61,963 bases of DNA from Ruminococcus sp. (GCA_022511005.1 JAFLSJ010000003.1:1-61963), one strand, 5' to 3'. Shown: positions 46,493 through 54,860, counted from the first letter of the stretch. Program-made: numbers and translations. The notes: generated by a model from the letters alone, not told the origin.

Positions 46493-46994
46493 AATAAGAT
46501 GTTTTAAGTTTAAAATACAAAATGGTCCAATAGTAGATTTAACACCTAATATAATAGAAAAGATTATTCCATATTTACAGAACAATATTAATGAAAACGA
46601 AGCTGGTGGATGTTTAACTGGTTATCAGAATAAATACACAGGAAACATTACAATAAACGATCTATCTTTACCTGGGGTAAATGATATTAGAACCACTGTG
46701 TTTTGTAAATTAAAGGACAAAGTTCATAAGGTTTTCTTAAGAAATCAAAACATTAAAAAGAATTATTATATGGGAAGCTGGCATACACATCCGCAAAAAG
46801 CACCGATTCCTTCGTCGATTGATTTTGGTGACTGGAATATGGCACTAATAAAAGATAAAACAGGATGCCAATTTGCTTTTTTTATTATTTTTGGAAACAA
46901 AGAGTTTAAAATATGGTACGGAGATTTTTCTACCAAAAAAATCTTTGAATTAAATGAAATGAGAAGAATTGATGATTTATATATAAAGGAGTAA
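46482..46994 (+). CDS. cap3: Cap3: JAMM/MPN protease of type II CBASS
   Basis: Cap3 removes the CD-NTase from its conjugates and so reverses Cap2. The zinc site is complete: Glu40 (NENEAGGCLTGY), His101 and His103 (GSWHTHP) and Asp114 (SSIDFGDW), with the exact H-x-H-x10-D spacing of JAMM proteases. From GTG 46482 the protein has 170 residues; GTG 46470 is possible. It overlaps cap2 by about 11 bases, so the two are co-translated. Presence of both Cap2 and Cap3 defines the system as type II CBASS with the full E1-E2 enzyme. Confidence 0.93.
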   Translation: MKIEIRCFKFKIQNGPIVDLTPNIIEKIIPYLQNNINENEAGGCLTGYQNKYTGNITINDLSLPGVNDIRTTVFCKLKDKVHKVFLRNQNIKKNYYMGSWHTHPQKAPIPSSIDFGDWNMALIKDKTGCQFAFFIIFGNKEFKIWYGDFSTKKIFELNEMRRIDDLYIKE

Positions 46995-46997
46995 TTT

Positions 46998-48689
46998 ATG
47001 AATCTTACTTGGCTTCATATTTCTGATATACACTTTCATTTTTCTTCATACGAATCTCTAAGATTACGTGAGGAGTTTTTAAGGAGAATAAAGGAAATTT
47101 CAAACGATTCAAAAATAGACTATATTTTTCTTACGGGCGATCTGGCGGATAAAAATGGTAGTTATAGTGAAAGTCTAATCGATTATCTAAATGAAGTTGT
47201 AAAAGCAATTGGCGTAATTAAAGAAAATGTTCTCATTGTACCTGGCAATCATGATCACGATAGGGTGAGTACTAGAGACATTTTAAATACAATTTATGAG
47301 TATTATGATATTGATAGCGACAACGAATTATCAGAAATAGATGTAAATAAACGAATTGACAATTTAACAGAATCGGATGTTCAGATTCTTGAAAGTAGCT
47401 TTGTTAATTTTAAGGAAGTGTGTTCCCAGTTTTATAGTACTGAGGATTATGTTATTAATCATAGTGTTGTTAAATATACTGATGAAGATCCTATCATTGT
47501 AAAGATTAATACATGCTTGTTTGATCGTTCAAGCAATGACGAGAGAAAAGAGCTTCATATTGGAATGAAAAGATTACTAGAATATCTAAATGAAGCTGAT
47601 TTCTCACATTCTGAAATGAATATTGCGATAGGGCACCATCCAACATCTGTGCTTTGCGTTGAAGAAAGACAGCGTTTCCTTGATTGCTTAAAATCAAAAG
47701 ATATCCATTTTTATCTTTGTGGTCATAAACATAAACCTGAATTTATTTACCATAATGATTTTGATATTTGTGAAATAATATGCAGTTATGGTAATAGTGA
47801 TGATTATTCGATGGGAGGATTCTCGGTTGGAAGAATTGACACTATTCATAATCAGTATTATGTTGATTTCTATAATTGGAAGTCTGGAGATAGTTGGGTA
47901 AGAGATACAACTATAAAAGGTTGTAATGAAACTGGACGGTGTTATATTCAAGGGGATAAATATAAACATATTGATATACCTCAAATAGCAATACCTATCA
48001 AAATGTATGGTACGCAAATTTCTAGTCACCAAATATTTGCTGCACTTAATAATGAATTCGAGTTGTTTCCATATTTGTCAGACGAAATAAAGGATATAAA
48101 TAAGTTGGATTGGGAAAAAGAGTTGACTAGTATTACACGATTTGCTGATTCTATAAAAAATATTATAAATAAACAAATAAATATATTTCCCCTTGCACCG
48201 ATTCCGCTGCTTATAAGTTTCGGATTTGAAATGCAACACAACAGTGATGTAACTTTATTTCAGTTTGATAGAGAAAACAATCGTTGGGTAAATTCTACTA
48301 ATTATGAATGTCCGGACTATAAGATGTGTTGGAAGAAGAAACTGAAAGCAGGTTCAAGTGATAAATTAATTTTAAAAATTTGTACATCAACTGATATATT
48401 TGATAATCAGTTACCTAAACTAAACAAATCAGATATAGTTGAGTTAACACTACAGAAAAAGGGGTTGGGCTTGCCTTTATATGAGAATCACTATAAAACA
48501 ATGCTTAAAAGTTTGTTTGATGAAATAACTCCCAAGATTAATCAATATAACGAGATTCATCTGTTTGCCAGTGTTCCTGCAGGTATGGCTTTGGAAATTG
48601 GTAGAAGTATTCAAAAAGGAGTATTTCCAAAAGTTTTCCTTTACAATTATTATAAGGGTTATGTAAATACCAATATTCTTAACGAATGA
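46998..48689 (+). CDS. CBASS effector: metallophosphoesterase-SAVED fusion
   Basis: The 563-residue protein follows cap3 after 3 bases, with AAAGGAG. Residues 1-290 form a calcineurin-like metallophosphoesterase with all metal motifs: ISDIHFH at 8-14, TGDLAD with Asp48, PGNHDHD at 82-88, GHHPTS at 212 and GHKHKPE at 242. From about 370 to 560 lies a SAVED domain: INIFPLAPIPLLISFGFEM, FDRENNRWV, and the closing IHLFASVPAGMALEIGRSI near 518 with PKVFLYNYYKG. SAVED domains bind cyclic oligonucleotides and trigger the attached enzyme, commonly by forming oligomers. The likely model is a phosphoesterase (nuclease, nucleotide or lipid phosphate) switched on by the CD-NTase product. Its substrate is unknown. 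Confidence 0.88.
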   Translation: MNLTWLHISDIHFHFSSYESLRLREEFLRRIKEISNDSKIDYIFLTGDLADKNGSYSESLIDYLNEVVKAIGVIKENVLIVPGNHDHDRVSTRDILNTIYEYYDIDSDNELSEIDVNKRIDNLTESDVQILESSFVNFKEVCSQFYSTEDYVINHSVVKYTDEDPIIVKINTCLFDRSSNDERKELHIGMKRLLEYLNEADFSHSEMNIAIGHHPTSVLCVEERQRFLDCLKSKDIHFYLCGHKHKPEFIYHNDFDICEIICSYGNSDDYSMGGFSVGRIDTIHNQYYVDFYNWKSGDSWVRDTTIKGCNETGRCYIQGDKYKHIDIPQIAIPIKMYGTQISSHQIFAALNNEFELFPYLSDEIKDINKLDWEKELTSITRFADSIKNIINKQINIFPLAPIPLLISFGFEMQHNSDVTLFQFDRENNRWVNSTNYECPDYKMCWKKKLKAGSSDKLILKICTSTDIFDNQLPKLNKSDIVELTLQKKGLGLPLYENHYKTMLKSLFDEITPKINQYNEIHLFASVPAGMALEIGRSIQKGVFPKVFLYNYYKGYVNTNILNE

Positions 48690-49077
48690 GTTAATGTTGG
48701 AGTTGTGTTGGAAAGCTAATTATGAAAATGAGTAAGAACTAACAATACCATCTTACTTTTTCGAGTTAGTCAACAGAATTAAAGATTTTGAATATGTTTA
48801 GGAAATAATTTAGGAATTGCCGTGTACACAACACAAGTATAAAATGATTTTGTGTATAATCGAAAATTTTATTGCATTAAAACGTGAAGCGTTATATAAT
48901 GTATAACATCATTATAATTAAGATTAACCTTACACAGCTATCCCTATCCTTGTTATCAACGGCGATAACAAAATGATAACAGAATGGGGAATAGGCAGTA
49001 TAATATGGATAATCAAAGTTATCAAAAGATATAAAATAACCCATACAACATTTTATAAACAAAATTGTTTAATCTTG
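48690..49077. other. Non-coding right end of the element
   Basis: About 390 AT-rich bases without a convincing gene. A weak terminator lies at 48731-48761 (AGTAAGA/TCTTACT, then T). A GTTATATAATG/CATCATTATAA imperfect palindrome lies at 48891-48918. Several GATAAC/GTTATC motifs between 48950 and 49025 probably bind the integrase. Confidence 0.6.
48964..48981 (+). repeat. Right arm-type repeat of the element
   Basis: GATAACAAAATGATAACA repeats the left sequence at 34837-34854 (16 of 18), same orientation, about 97 bases inside the right boundary. Confidence 0.65.
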
Positions 49078-49092
49078 ATTGAGTGGGAATAG
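49078..49092 (+). other. guaA': attR with the displaced original guaA tail
   Basis: ATT GAG TGG GAA TAG encodes I-E-W-E-stop, the usual end of GuaA in this phylum (PPGTIEWE). It has no start codon and no function here. The shared GAGTGGGA is the likely crossover. Confidence 0.75.
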
Positions 49093-49132
49093 TTACAAGT
49101 GGTTTGCAAGTAAGATAAAAAATATATATCCG

Positions 49133-49166
49133 GCGGCAGGTGAAAATTCTTGCCGCTTTGTGTTTT
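49133..49166 (+). terminator. Original guaA terminator, stranded beyond the element
   Basis: GCGGCAGG pairs with CTTGCCGC, followed by TTTGTGTTTT. It stands about 40 bases after the displaced guaA tail, as a terminator should. Confidence 0.7.
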
Positions 49167-49333
49167 ACGAGTATCATAGAAAAAGTAACAATTATATTAT
49201 ATACTAAATAAAGAGTATGCTTAGGCGGAATCTTTGAAAAAATTTAGTAATTTCAGAAAAATCCCCGTGCGTAAGGTATTGCTTGTTACGCTGCGTAATA
49301 AAGTAAAATAGGCGGTGTAAGGAGGTGAAAGCT

Positions 49334-50065
49334 ATGTCAAAATACACAACAGGAGAAATAGCAAAACTCTGTGGAGTATCTGTGAGAACAGTTCAGTATT
49401 ACGATTCCAGAAAAATTCTTGTCCCCAGTGAATTATCTGAGGGCGGCAGACGAATTTACTCAGAAGAAGATTTACAAAAAATGAAAACTATATGCTTTCT
49501 TCGTGAAATCGGTCTGTCAATTAACAGTATTGGAGAATTACTTTCCGAAGAAGATCCCGGTAGCGTTATCTCACTTTTGCTTGAACAGCAAAAACAGATG
49601 CTTCGCAAAGAAATCAACGAGCGTCAAATTAAGCTGAATATGTTGGAGCAGATTAAACGTGAATTGAAAGATATTGACAATTTCTCCGTTGAATCTATCA
49701 GTGATATAGCTCACATTATGGAAAACAAGAAAAAACTAAGTAAACTTCGTTGGGTGTTAATTACAGTAGGTATCATAATGGATATTATCGAAATAGCTAC
49801 TGCAATTCTTTGGATTAACAGCGGAATTTGGTGGCCATTTGCAGTGGGTATGTGCATTGTTGTTGCTTTAGGTGTATGGATTTCTATGTACTATTTTAAG
49901 CGTGTTGCATATATCTGCCCTCAATGTCACGCTGTATTCAAGCCTTCCTTTAAAGAAGCGTTCTTTGCTTACCATACGCCGAGAACACGCAAACTAACTT
50001 GCCCTAAATGCGGTCATAAAGGTCATTGTGTGGAAACCTACGGCGAGGAAGTAGGTGCTAAATAG
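49334..50065 (+). CDS. MerR-family regulator with two membrane segments and a zinc ribbon
   Basis: ATG 49334 follows AAGGAGGTG and gives 243 residues. Residues 1-70 are a MerR winged helix (YTTGEIAKLCGVSVRTVQYYDSRKILVP ... GGRRIYSEEDLQKM). A coiled coil extends to about 120. Two hydrophobic segments lie near 140-160 and 165-188. The C-terminus has a zinc ribbon, CPQC near 196 and CPKC near 224. Classic MerR proteins lack membrane parts. The layout suggests a membrane-bound regulator that senses envelope stress or a small molecule. The target is unknown, and it lies just outside the mobile element. Confidence 0.85.
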   Translation: MSKYTTGEIAKLCGVSVRTVQYYDSRKILVPSELSEGGRRIYSEEDLQKMKTICFLREIGLSINSIGELLSEEDPGSVISLLLEQQKQMLRKEINERQIKLNMLEQIKRELKDIDNFSVESISDIAHIMENKKKLSKLRWVLITVGIIMDIIEIATAILWINSGIWWPFAVGMCIVVALGVWISMYYFKRVAYICPQCHAVFKPSFKEAFFAYHTPRTRKLTCPKCGHKGHCVETYGEEVGAK

Positions 50066-50137
50066 GGGGTGTTTTTTCTATTGTCCATTATTTATGGATT
50101 TGTTCAAAAAGGTGTCAGTTTTTTATGAGCTTATTTT

Positions 50138-50821
50138 TTATGTCTGTCTCTTTTTCATTCTCTGCCAATTATAAAATCCGTAAAAATCGTTTATAAAAAA
50201 CATAACAAAACATATGACCATAGGAATATATGATAAATTTTGTGTAGAAGCAAGTATCCATAAAATAATTAGAATTATGTCATTTAAACCATATCCAATG
50301 CCGTAAAATGGACTTCTCATAAAAGTCAAGTAAGAGGCAAGGAAGCTTGTTGTAATAGATACTGTGCTGAAAAACAAATTGGCGGTACCCAGATATTCTA
50401 AAATGAAATAAAAAATAATTGTTACTACAGCAGTTAATATCAGCATAAAAACTATTTGCCTTTTCGACATTTTATTAACCTCAACTTCTGCTGTTTTCTT
50501 ATAAGGATGTCGTATCCACGATATTACCGAAAGTATTGCAATGGGAGAAGTCATACCTAAATATGTAATCATTTCTCCGTAATATTGAAAGTAAAAAGAG
50601 ATGATTCCGTAAAAAACAGAGAATACAACCGTAAGAACCTGACCAATTACATATCCCTTTGCTACAAAGATTAAAGCGGTTACTCCTATAAGTGAAGCAA
50701 TAAGGGTTAGATAATCTTTTGAAGCCGAGAATATAAACGAGCAGGTAACAATAATAATTGATGATAACCATAATATCAGCTCATATTTTGATAAATCTTT
50801 AAAAGGATTTTTAGATCTCAT
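50138..50821 (-). CDS. pnuC: PnuC-family vitamin transporter
   Basis: PnuC-type transporters take up nicotinamide riboside by facilitated diffusion; relatives (PnuT, PnuX) carry thiamine or riboflavin. The 227-residue protein has seven to eight hydrophobic segments with the conserved loop NDFYGFYNWQRM near residue 209 and FYGIISFYFQYYGEMITYLG near 70, where the family's Trp/Tyr substrate residues sit. AGGAGA precedes the ATG. The leader upstream carries an attenuator (50831-50899). Nicotinamide riboside is the most likely substrate given a complete nadE in this window; this is inference. Confidence 0.88.
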   Translation of the reverse strand: MRSKNPFKDLSKYELILWLSSIIIVTCSFIFSASKDYLTLIASLIGVTALIFVAKGYVIGQVLTVVFSVFYGIISFYFQYYGEMITYLGMTSPIAILSVISWIRHPYKKTAEVEVNKMSKRQIVFMLILTAVVTIIFYFILEYLGTANLFFSTVSITTSFLASYLTFMRSPFYGIGYGLNDIILIILWILASTQNLSYIPMVICFVMFFINDFYGFYNWQRMKKRQT

Positions 50822-50830
50822 AATATCTCC

Positions 50831-50899
50831 TAAAAAATAAGCATTCGCAAAACATGTCTTCTAAGACCTAATGACATGTTAACGAATGCTTTTGCATTT
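50831..50899 (-). promoter_or_regulatory. Attenuator leader of pnuC
   Basis: On the minus strand AAATGCAAAAGCATT can fold by itself, or its 3' half AGCATTCG can instead pair with CGAATGCT to make a long terminator stem (also ACATGTC/GACATGT), followed by TATTTTTT. The exclusive pairings look like a riboswitch or attenuator. The sensor part, with GCCACCGGGTAG near 50905-50917, fits no family I know. Confidence 0.6.
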
Positions 50900-50939
50900 C
50901 TTCTACCCGGTGGCAGTTATTTTTTACTATTGTATTATA

Positions 50940-51108
50940 TCTAAATAAAGAAATCAAGATTTAAATAGCTATATATTATACTAAAGTAAGTAATTATATT
51001 TATACGTCTTTACATAAAAAATCAGGAATGTTTATAATAAGACTGATTTTAAATATGCGATTTAATTCCAACTGAGAAATTAAAACATCAAAACTCTTGT
51101 GTTTATCA
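50940..51108. other. AT-rich gap, nothing identified
   Basis: Between the pnuC leader and the pyrE promoter I see no ORF, RNA or repeat beyond scattered AT-rich sequence. Confidence 0.5.
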
Positions 51109-51158
51109 GTTACATTAGTGTAACTCTCGTTTACAAACACAATATATTGTGATATAGT
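51109..51158 (+). promoter_or_regulatory. pyrE promoter with two palindromic sites
   Basis: TTTACA (51130-51135), 17 bases, TATAGT (51153-51158). The spacer contains a perfect 14-base palindrome CACAATATATTGTG (51138-51151). A second palindrome GTTACATTAGTGTAAC lies at 51109-51124 just before the -35. Both are likely operators. Confidence 0.7.
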
Positions 51159-51200
51159 TAATATGTTTAGTTATGTAAATTTTCATTTTCGGAGGTTATT

Positions 51201-51875
51201 ATGGAAGCATATAAAAAGGAATTTATAGAATTTATGGTTGACTGTCAGGTTTTAAAATTCGGTGATTTTGTAACTAAAAGCGGCAGACAAACACCGTTTT
51301 TCGTAAATACAGGATTTTACAGAACGGGTGCTCAATTAAGGCGTTTAGGTCAGTATTATGCTGAAGCAATAAATGATAAATTCGGTCTTGATTTTGATGT
51401 ACTTTTCGGACCTGCATATAAGGGTATTCCGCTATCGGTTGCGGCTACTATTGCAATCAGCGAAAAATACAATACAGATATACGCTATTGCTCTAACAGA
51501 AAAGAAATTAAAGACCACGGAGATAAGGGGATTCTTTTAGGAAGTCCTATTAACGACGGCGACAAGGTAGTTATTATTGAAGATGTAACAACAGCAGGTA
51601 CATCAATCGAAGAAACTCTGCCTATAATTAAAGCACAGGGTGATGTAGAGCCAATCGGACTTGTAGTTTCCGTTGACCGTATGGAAAGAGGTCAGGGCGA
51701 TAAAAGCGCATTAACAGAAATAGAAGAAAAATACGGTTTAAAAACAACAGCAATCGTTACAATGGCAGAGGTAGTAGAGCATTTATATAATAAAGAATAC
51801 AAAGGCAAAGTAATTATTGATGACAAATTAAAATCATCAATTGATGCGTATTATGAAAAATACGGCGTAAAATAA
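51201..51875 (+). CDS. pyrE: Orotate phosphoribosyltransferase
   Basis: PyrE makes orotidine monophosphate from orotate and PRPP in pyrimidine synthesis. It has 224 residues. The PRPP loop is VVIIEDVTTAGTSIEETL near residue 124. FGDFVTKSGRQTPFFVNTG near 20 and FGPAYKGIPLSVAATIA near 73 are the orotate-site regions. CGGAGG precedes the ATG. Pyrimidine genes are scattered in this window (pyrB is at 24776), and this one has its own promoter with palindromic operators. Confidence 0.95.
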   Translation: MEAYKKEFIEFMVDCQVLKFGDFVTKSGRQTPFFVNTGFYRTGAQLRRLGQYYAEAINDKFGLDFDVLFGPAYKGIPLSVAATIAISEKYNTDIRYCSNRKEIKDHGDKGILLGSPINDGDKVVIIEDVTTAGTSIEETLPIIKAQGDVEPIGLVVSVDRMERGQGDKSALTEIEEKYGLKTTAIVTMAEVVEHLYNKEYKGKVIIDDKLKSSIDAYYEKYGVK

Positions 51876-51902
51876 ATTCCTGTTAAGAAAAGAGGCTGTT
51901 TT

Positions 51903-52607
51903 ATGCCTGATAAGAACATACATAAAGGTCACAGACAAAGAATGAAACATAAGTTTCTGCTGAACGGTTTAGATGATTTTGAACAGCATCAGGCGTTGGA
52001 ATTGCTTTTATATTATGCAGTTCCTAGATGTGATACAAACCCGATGGCACATAGACTGCTTGAACATTTCGGTTCAATATCTGCCATTTTTGATGCACCC
52101 GTAGACGCATTAAAGGAATCGGGCATTTCAGAAACAACGGCAACCTTGTTAAAAATTGTGCCTGAATTTTCCAGACTTTATTTAGATGATAAGTATAATA
52201 ATAAGAACAAAATTATAAATTTTGATAATCTCATAGAATACTTTTCCAATAAATTTGTAGGCAGAAATGAAGAAACAGTAATGCTTCTTTTAGCTGATGC
52301 AAAGGGTAAAGAAATTTTCAGCGGAGTAATAGCTAAAGGTTCATTAAACTCTTCTGATGTGCCTATAAGAAAAGTTGTAGATTTGTCATTGCGGTATAAT
52401 GCAAAAACTGCGGTAATTGCCCATAATCATCCAAGCGGTGTGGCAATTCCATCAATAGCAGATATAAATACAACAAAAGATATTTATGATGCTTTAGATC
52501 ATATAAATGTACTTTTGGCTGACCATATTATAATTGCGGACGGTGACGGAATTTCCATTGCACAAAGTCAGCTTGGAGAAGGTATCTTTTATTCCTGTGA
52601 GGAATAA
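51903..52607 (+). CDS. radC: RadC-family JAB protein (UPF0758)
   Basis: The 234-residue protein has an N-terminal helix-hairpin-helix region (LELLLYYAVPRCDTNPMAHRLLEHFGS, about residues 31-58) and a C-terminal JAB/MPN metalloprotease-like fold. The metal motif is AHNHPSGVAIPSIADI near residue 176, with a further acidic residue in MLLLADAKG near 129. Despite the name, RadC has no proven role in DNA repair; it occurs in most bacteria and some mobile elements. It lies 27 bases after pyrE and is probably co-transcribed. Confidence 0.93.
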   Translation: MPDKNIHKGHRQRMKHKFLLNGLDDFEQHQALELLLYYAVPRCDTNPMAHRLLEHFGSISAIFDAPVDALKESGISETTATLLKIVPEFSRLYLDDKYNNKNKIINFDNLIEYFSNKFVGRNEETVMLLLADAKGKEIFSGVIAKGSLNSSDVPIRKVVDLSLRYNAKTAVIAHNHPSGVAIPSIADINTTKDIYDALDHINVLLADHIIIADGDGISIAQSQLGEGIFYSCEE

Positions 52608-52642
52608 TTGGTTTTTTAAATAATTATAAACATTAAAAAAAC

Positions 52643-52725
52643 AGTGTAGGAACACCCCTTGCGGTTGTCCGAAAAATTCACCATGCGTTTTTCATTTGCG
52701 GGCGACCGCGAGGGTCGCCCCTACG
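52643..52725. repeat. Palindromic intergenic repeat, family B, copy 2
   Basis: GTAGGAACACCCCTTGCGG on the left and GGGCGACCGCGAGGGTCGCCCCTACGG on the right can pair across a short AT-rich centre. The right half also forms its own GGGCGACC/GGTCGCCC hairpin. Confidence 0.7.
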
Positions 52726-52747
52726 GATAAAAATATAAAGTTTTCTG

Positions 52748-52850
52748 TTAAGAAAATCAAAAGTTTTGGTCGAGCTTTTTAAAAGTTCGCGGGATTTCAA
52801 AGTCCTTTGTCGAGGTCAGTAACCCCGAATCTACCTATTAAAAAATTATA
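52748..52850 (+). repeat. Structured intergenic repeat, family A, copy 3 (degenerate)
   Basis: AAGAAAATCAAAAGTTTTGGTCG, TTTCAAAGTCCTTTGTCG, GGTCAGTAACC and CTATTAAAAAATT follow the order of the family, but the first two stems have lost several pairs. It lies between radC and uvrB. Confidence 0.7.
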
Positions 52851-52887
52851 ATTTATATTTCTCTGAATTTTAGGAAAGGATAGCTAA

Positions 52888-54858
52888 ATGGAAAAGTTTA
52901 AGCTTGTTTCAAAGTATAAGCCCACAGGCGACCAGCCTCAGGCAATAGAAACACTTGTAAACAGCATAAAACATGGGCATAAAGAGCAAACCCTGCTGGG
53001 TGTAACCGGCTCGGGTAAAACCTTTACTATGGCGAATGTTATAGAGAAGCTTAATCGCCCAACCCTTGTACTTGCCCATAATAAAACTCTTGCGGCTCAG
53101 CTTTGCTCAGAGTTTAAAGAGTTTTTTCCTGAAAATGCAGTAGAATATTTTGTATCCTATTATGATTATTATCAACCTGAGGCTTATGTACCCCAGACAG
53201 ATACTTATATAGAAAAAGACAGCTCAATTAATGATGAAATAGATAAACTTCGTCATAGTGCGACCCTTGCTTTGTCTGAAAGACGGGATGTAATAATTGT
53301 AGCCTCCGTTTCCTGTATATATAGCTTGGGAGACCCTATTGATTATAGAAATATGGTTATTTCCCTAAGACCCGGAATGGAAAAGTCAAGGGAAGATTTG
53401 CTTAAAAAATTAGTAGAGTTACAATACGAAAGAAACGACATAAACTTTATCAGAAATAAATTCCGCGTTAGGGGAGACGTAGTGGAAATTTTCCCTGCGG
53501 CGTCTTCCGATAATATAATAAGAGTTGAATTTTTCGGAGATGAAATTGACAGGATTTCAGAAATCAATCCCTTAACAGGCGAACTTATAGGCTTGCTGAG
53601 ACACGCCGCAATTTATCCTGCATCACATTATATTGTGTCTCATGATAAAATGGACAGAGCGATAAAGGAAATTAACGACGAACTTGACCAGCGCCTTGCT
53701 TATTTCAGAGAAAAAGGAATGCTGCTTGAAGCTCAGAGAATAGAGCAAAGAACAAGATACGATTTGGAAATGCTTCAGGAAATCGGCTTTTGTACAGGCA
53801 TAGAAAACTATTCAAGAGTATTATCAGGCAGAGAGCCAGGCTCGGCGCCTTTCACGCTCCTTGATTATTTTCCCGAAGATTTTGTTTTGTTTGTGGACGA
53901 ATCCCATGTTACACTTCCTCAGGTAAGAGGAATGTATGCAGGAGACCACGCAAGAAAGAAAACCTTAGTTGATTACGGTTTCAGACTTCCATCTGCTTTT
54001 GATAACAGACCGCTTAATTTTGATGAATTTTATAAAAGAATAAATCAGGCTGTGTTTGTAAGTGCAACACCCTCTGATTTTGAAAAGGAGAAAAGTGCTG
54101 TTGTTGCACAGCAGATTATCCGCCCCACAGGACTTTTAGACCCTGAAATTTCAGTAAGACCGACAGACGGACAGCTTGATGATTTAATTTCAGAAATAAA
54201 TATAAGAACAGAAAAAAATCAGAGAGTTCTTGTTACAACGCTTACAAAGAAAATGGCGGAAGATTTAACAGACTATTTTGAAACAATGGGTATAAAGGTG
54301 CGGTATATGCACCACGATATAGATACCGTTGAGAGAATGGAAATTGTAAGAGATTTGAGGCTTGGAGAATTTGATGTACTTGTAGGTATTAACCTTTTAA
54401 GAGAAGGTCTTGATATACCTGAGGTTTCTCTTGTTGCAATTCTTGATGCAGATAAAGAGGGATTTTTAAGAAGTGAACGCTCTCTAATTCAGACAGTAGG
54501 CCGTGCCGCAAGAAATGCAGAGGGTACGGTAATTATGTATGCAGATAGCGTAACCCCCTCAATGAAAAATGCAATAACGGAAACAGCAAGAAGACGTGAA
54601 ATTCAGCAAAAATACAACGAAGAACACGGCATTGTTCCAAAGACAATAGTTAAAAAGGTAAGCGAAATTCTTGAAATATCAACTCATGCGGATGATAAGA
54701 ATAAAGATATAAAGAAGCTTACAAAAGCACAAAAACAACAGCTTATAGAATCTTTAACAAAAGAGATGAAAGCTGCCGCAAAACTGCTTGAATTTGAACA
54801 CGCAGCATACTTGCGTGATAAAATAAATAAGCTGAAAGGCAACAATAAGAAGAGGTAA
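52888..54858 (+). CDS. uvrB: Excinuclease ABC subunit B
   Basis: UvrB is the helicase-like damage-verifying subunit of nucleotide excision repair, working with UvrA and UvrC. It has 656 residues. Walker [17 protein letters not shown] near residue 37. The beta-hairpin [23 protein letters not shown] lies near 90. [20 protein letters not shown] near 331, [31 protein letters not shown] near 502 and QTVGRAARN near 536 are further motifs. The C-terminal UVR coiled coil is present ([24 protein letters not shown]). uvrA is not nearby. Confidence 0.97.
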   Translation: MEKFKLVSKYKPTGDQPQAIETLVNSIKHGHKEQTLLGVTGSGKTFTMANVIEKLNRPTLVLAHNKTLAAQLCSEFKEFFPENAVEYFVSYYDYYQPEAYVPQTDTYIEKDSSINDEIDKLRHSATLALSERRDVIIVASVSCIYSLGDPIDYRNMVISLRPGMEKSREDLLKKLVELQYERNDINFIRNKFRVRGDVVEIFPAASSDNIIRVEFFGDEIDRISEINPLTGELIGLLRHAAIYPASHYIVSHDKMDRAIKEINDELDQRLAYFREKGMLLEAQRIEQRTRYDLEMLQEIGFCTGIENYSRVLSGREPGSAPFTLLDYFPEDFVLFVDESHVTLPQVRGMYAGDHARKKTLVDYGFRLPSAFDNRPLNFDEFYKRINQAVFVSATPSDFEKEKSAVVAQQIIRPTGLLDPEISVRPTDGQLDDLISEINIRTEKNQRVLVTTLTKKMAEDLTDYFETMGIKVRYMHHDIDTVERMEIVRDLRLGEFDVLVGINLLREGLDIPEVSLVAILDADKEGFLRSERSLIQTVGRAARNAEGTVIMYADSVTPSMKNAITETARRREIQQKYNEEHGIVPKTIVKKVSEILEISTHADDKNKDIKKLTKAQKQQLIESLTKEMKAAAKLLEFEHAAYLRDKINKLKGNNKKR

Positions 54859-54860
54859 AA

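Larger units (their letters stand above)
34777..49092. mobile_element. Integrative mobilizable element (about 14.3 kb) in guaA, carrying RM and CBASS
   Basis: Boundaries are the duplicated guaA tail (34762 and 49078). An 18-base direct repeat lies just inside each end. Core genes: repressor, excisionase, tyrosine integrase, MobC-like protein, RepA-like ATPase, MobV relaxase, TnpV. There is no type IV secretion or coupling-protein gene, so the element is mobilizable and not self-transmissible. Cargo is a restriction-modification system and a type II CBASS operon. The structured repeats found elsewhere in the window are absent inside it. Confidence 0.85.

Noticed and set aside
34777-49092. Self-transmissible integrative conjugative element
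   Set aside because: No VirB4-, TcpA/VirD4- or VirB6-like gene is visible. Only mobilization proteins are present, so it is mobilizable only.
50831-50935. TPP or FMN riboswitch before pnuC
   Set aside because: The CUGAGA/GAUAAU segments of TPP and the AGGAUAUGC/GGAUG segments of FMN riboswitches are absent.
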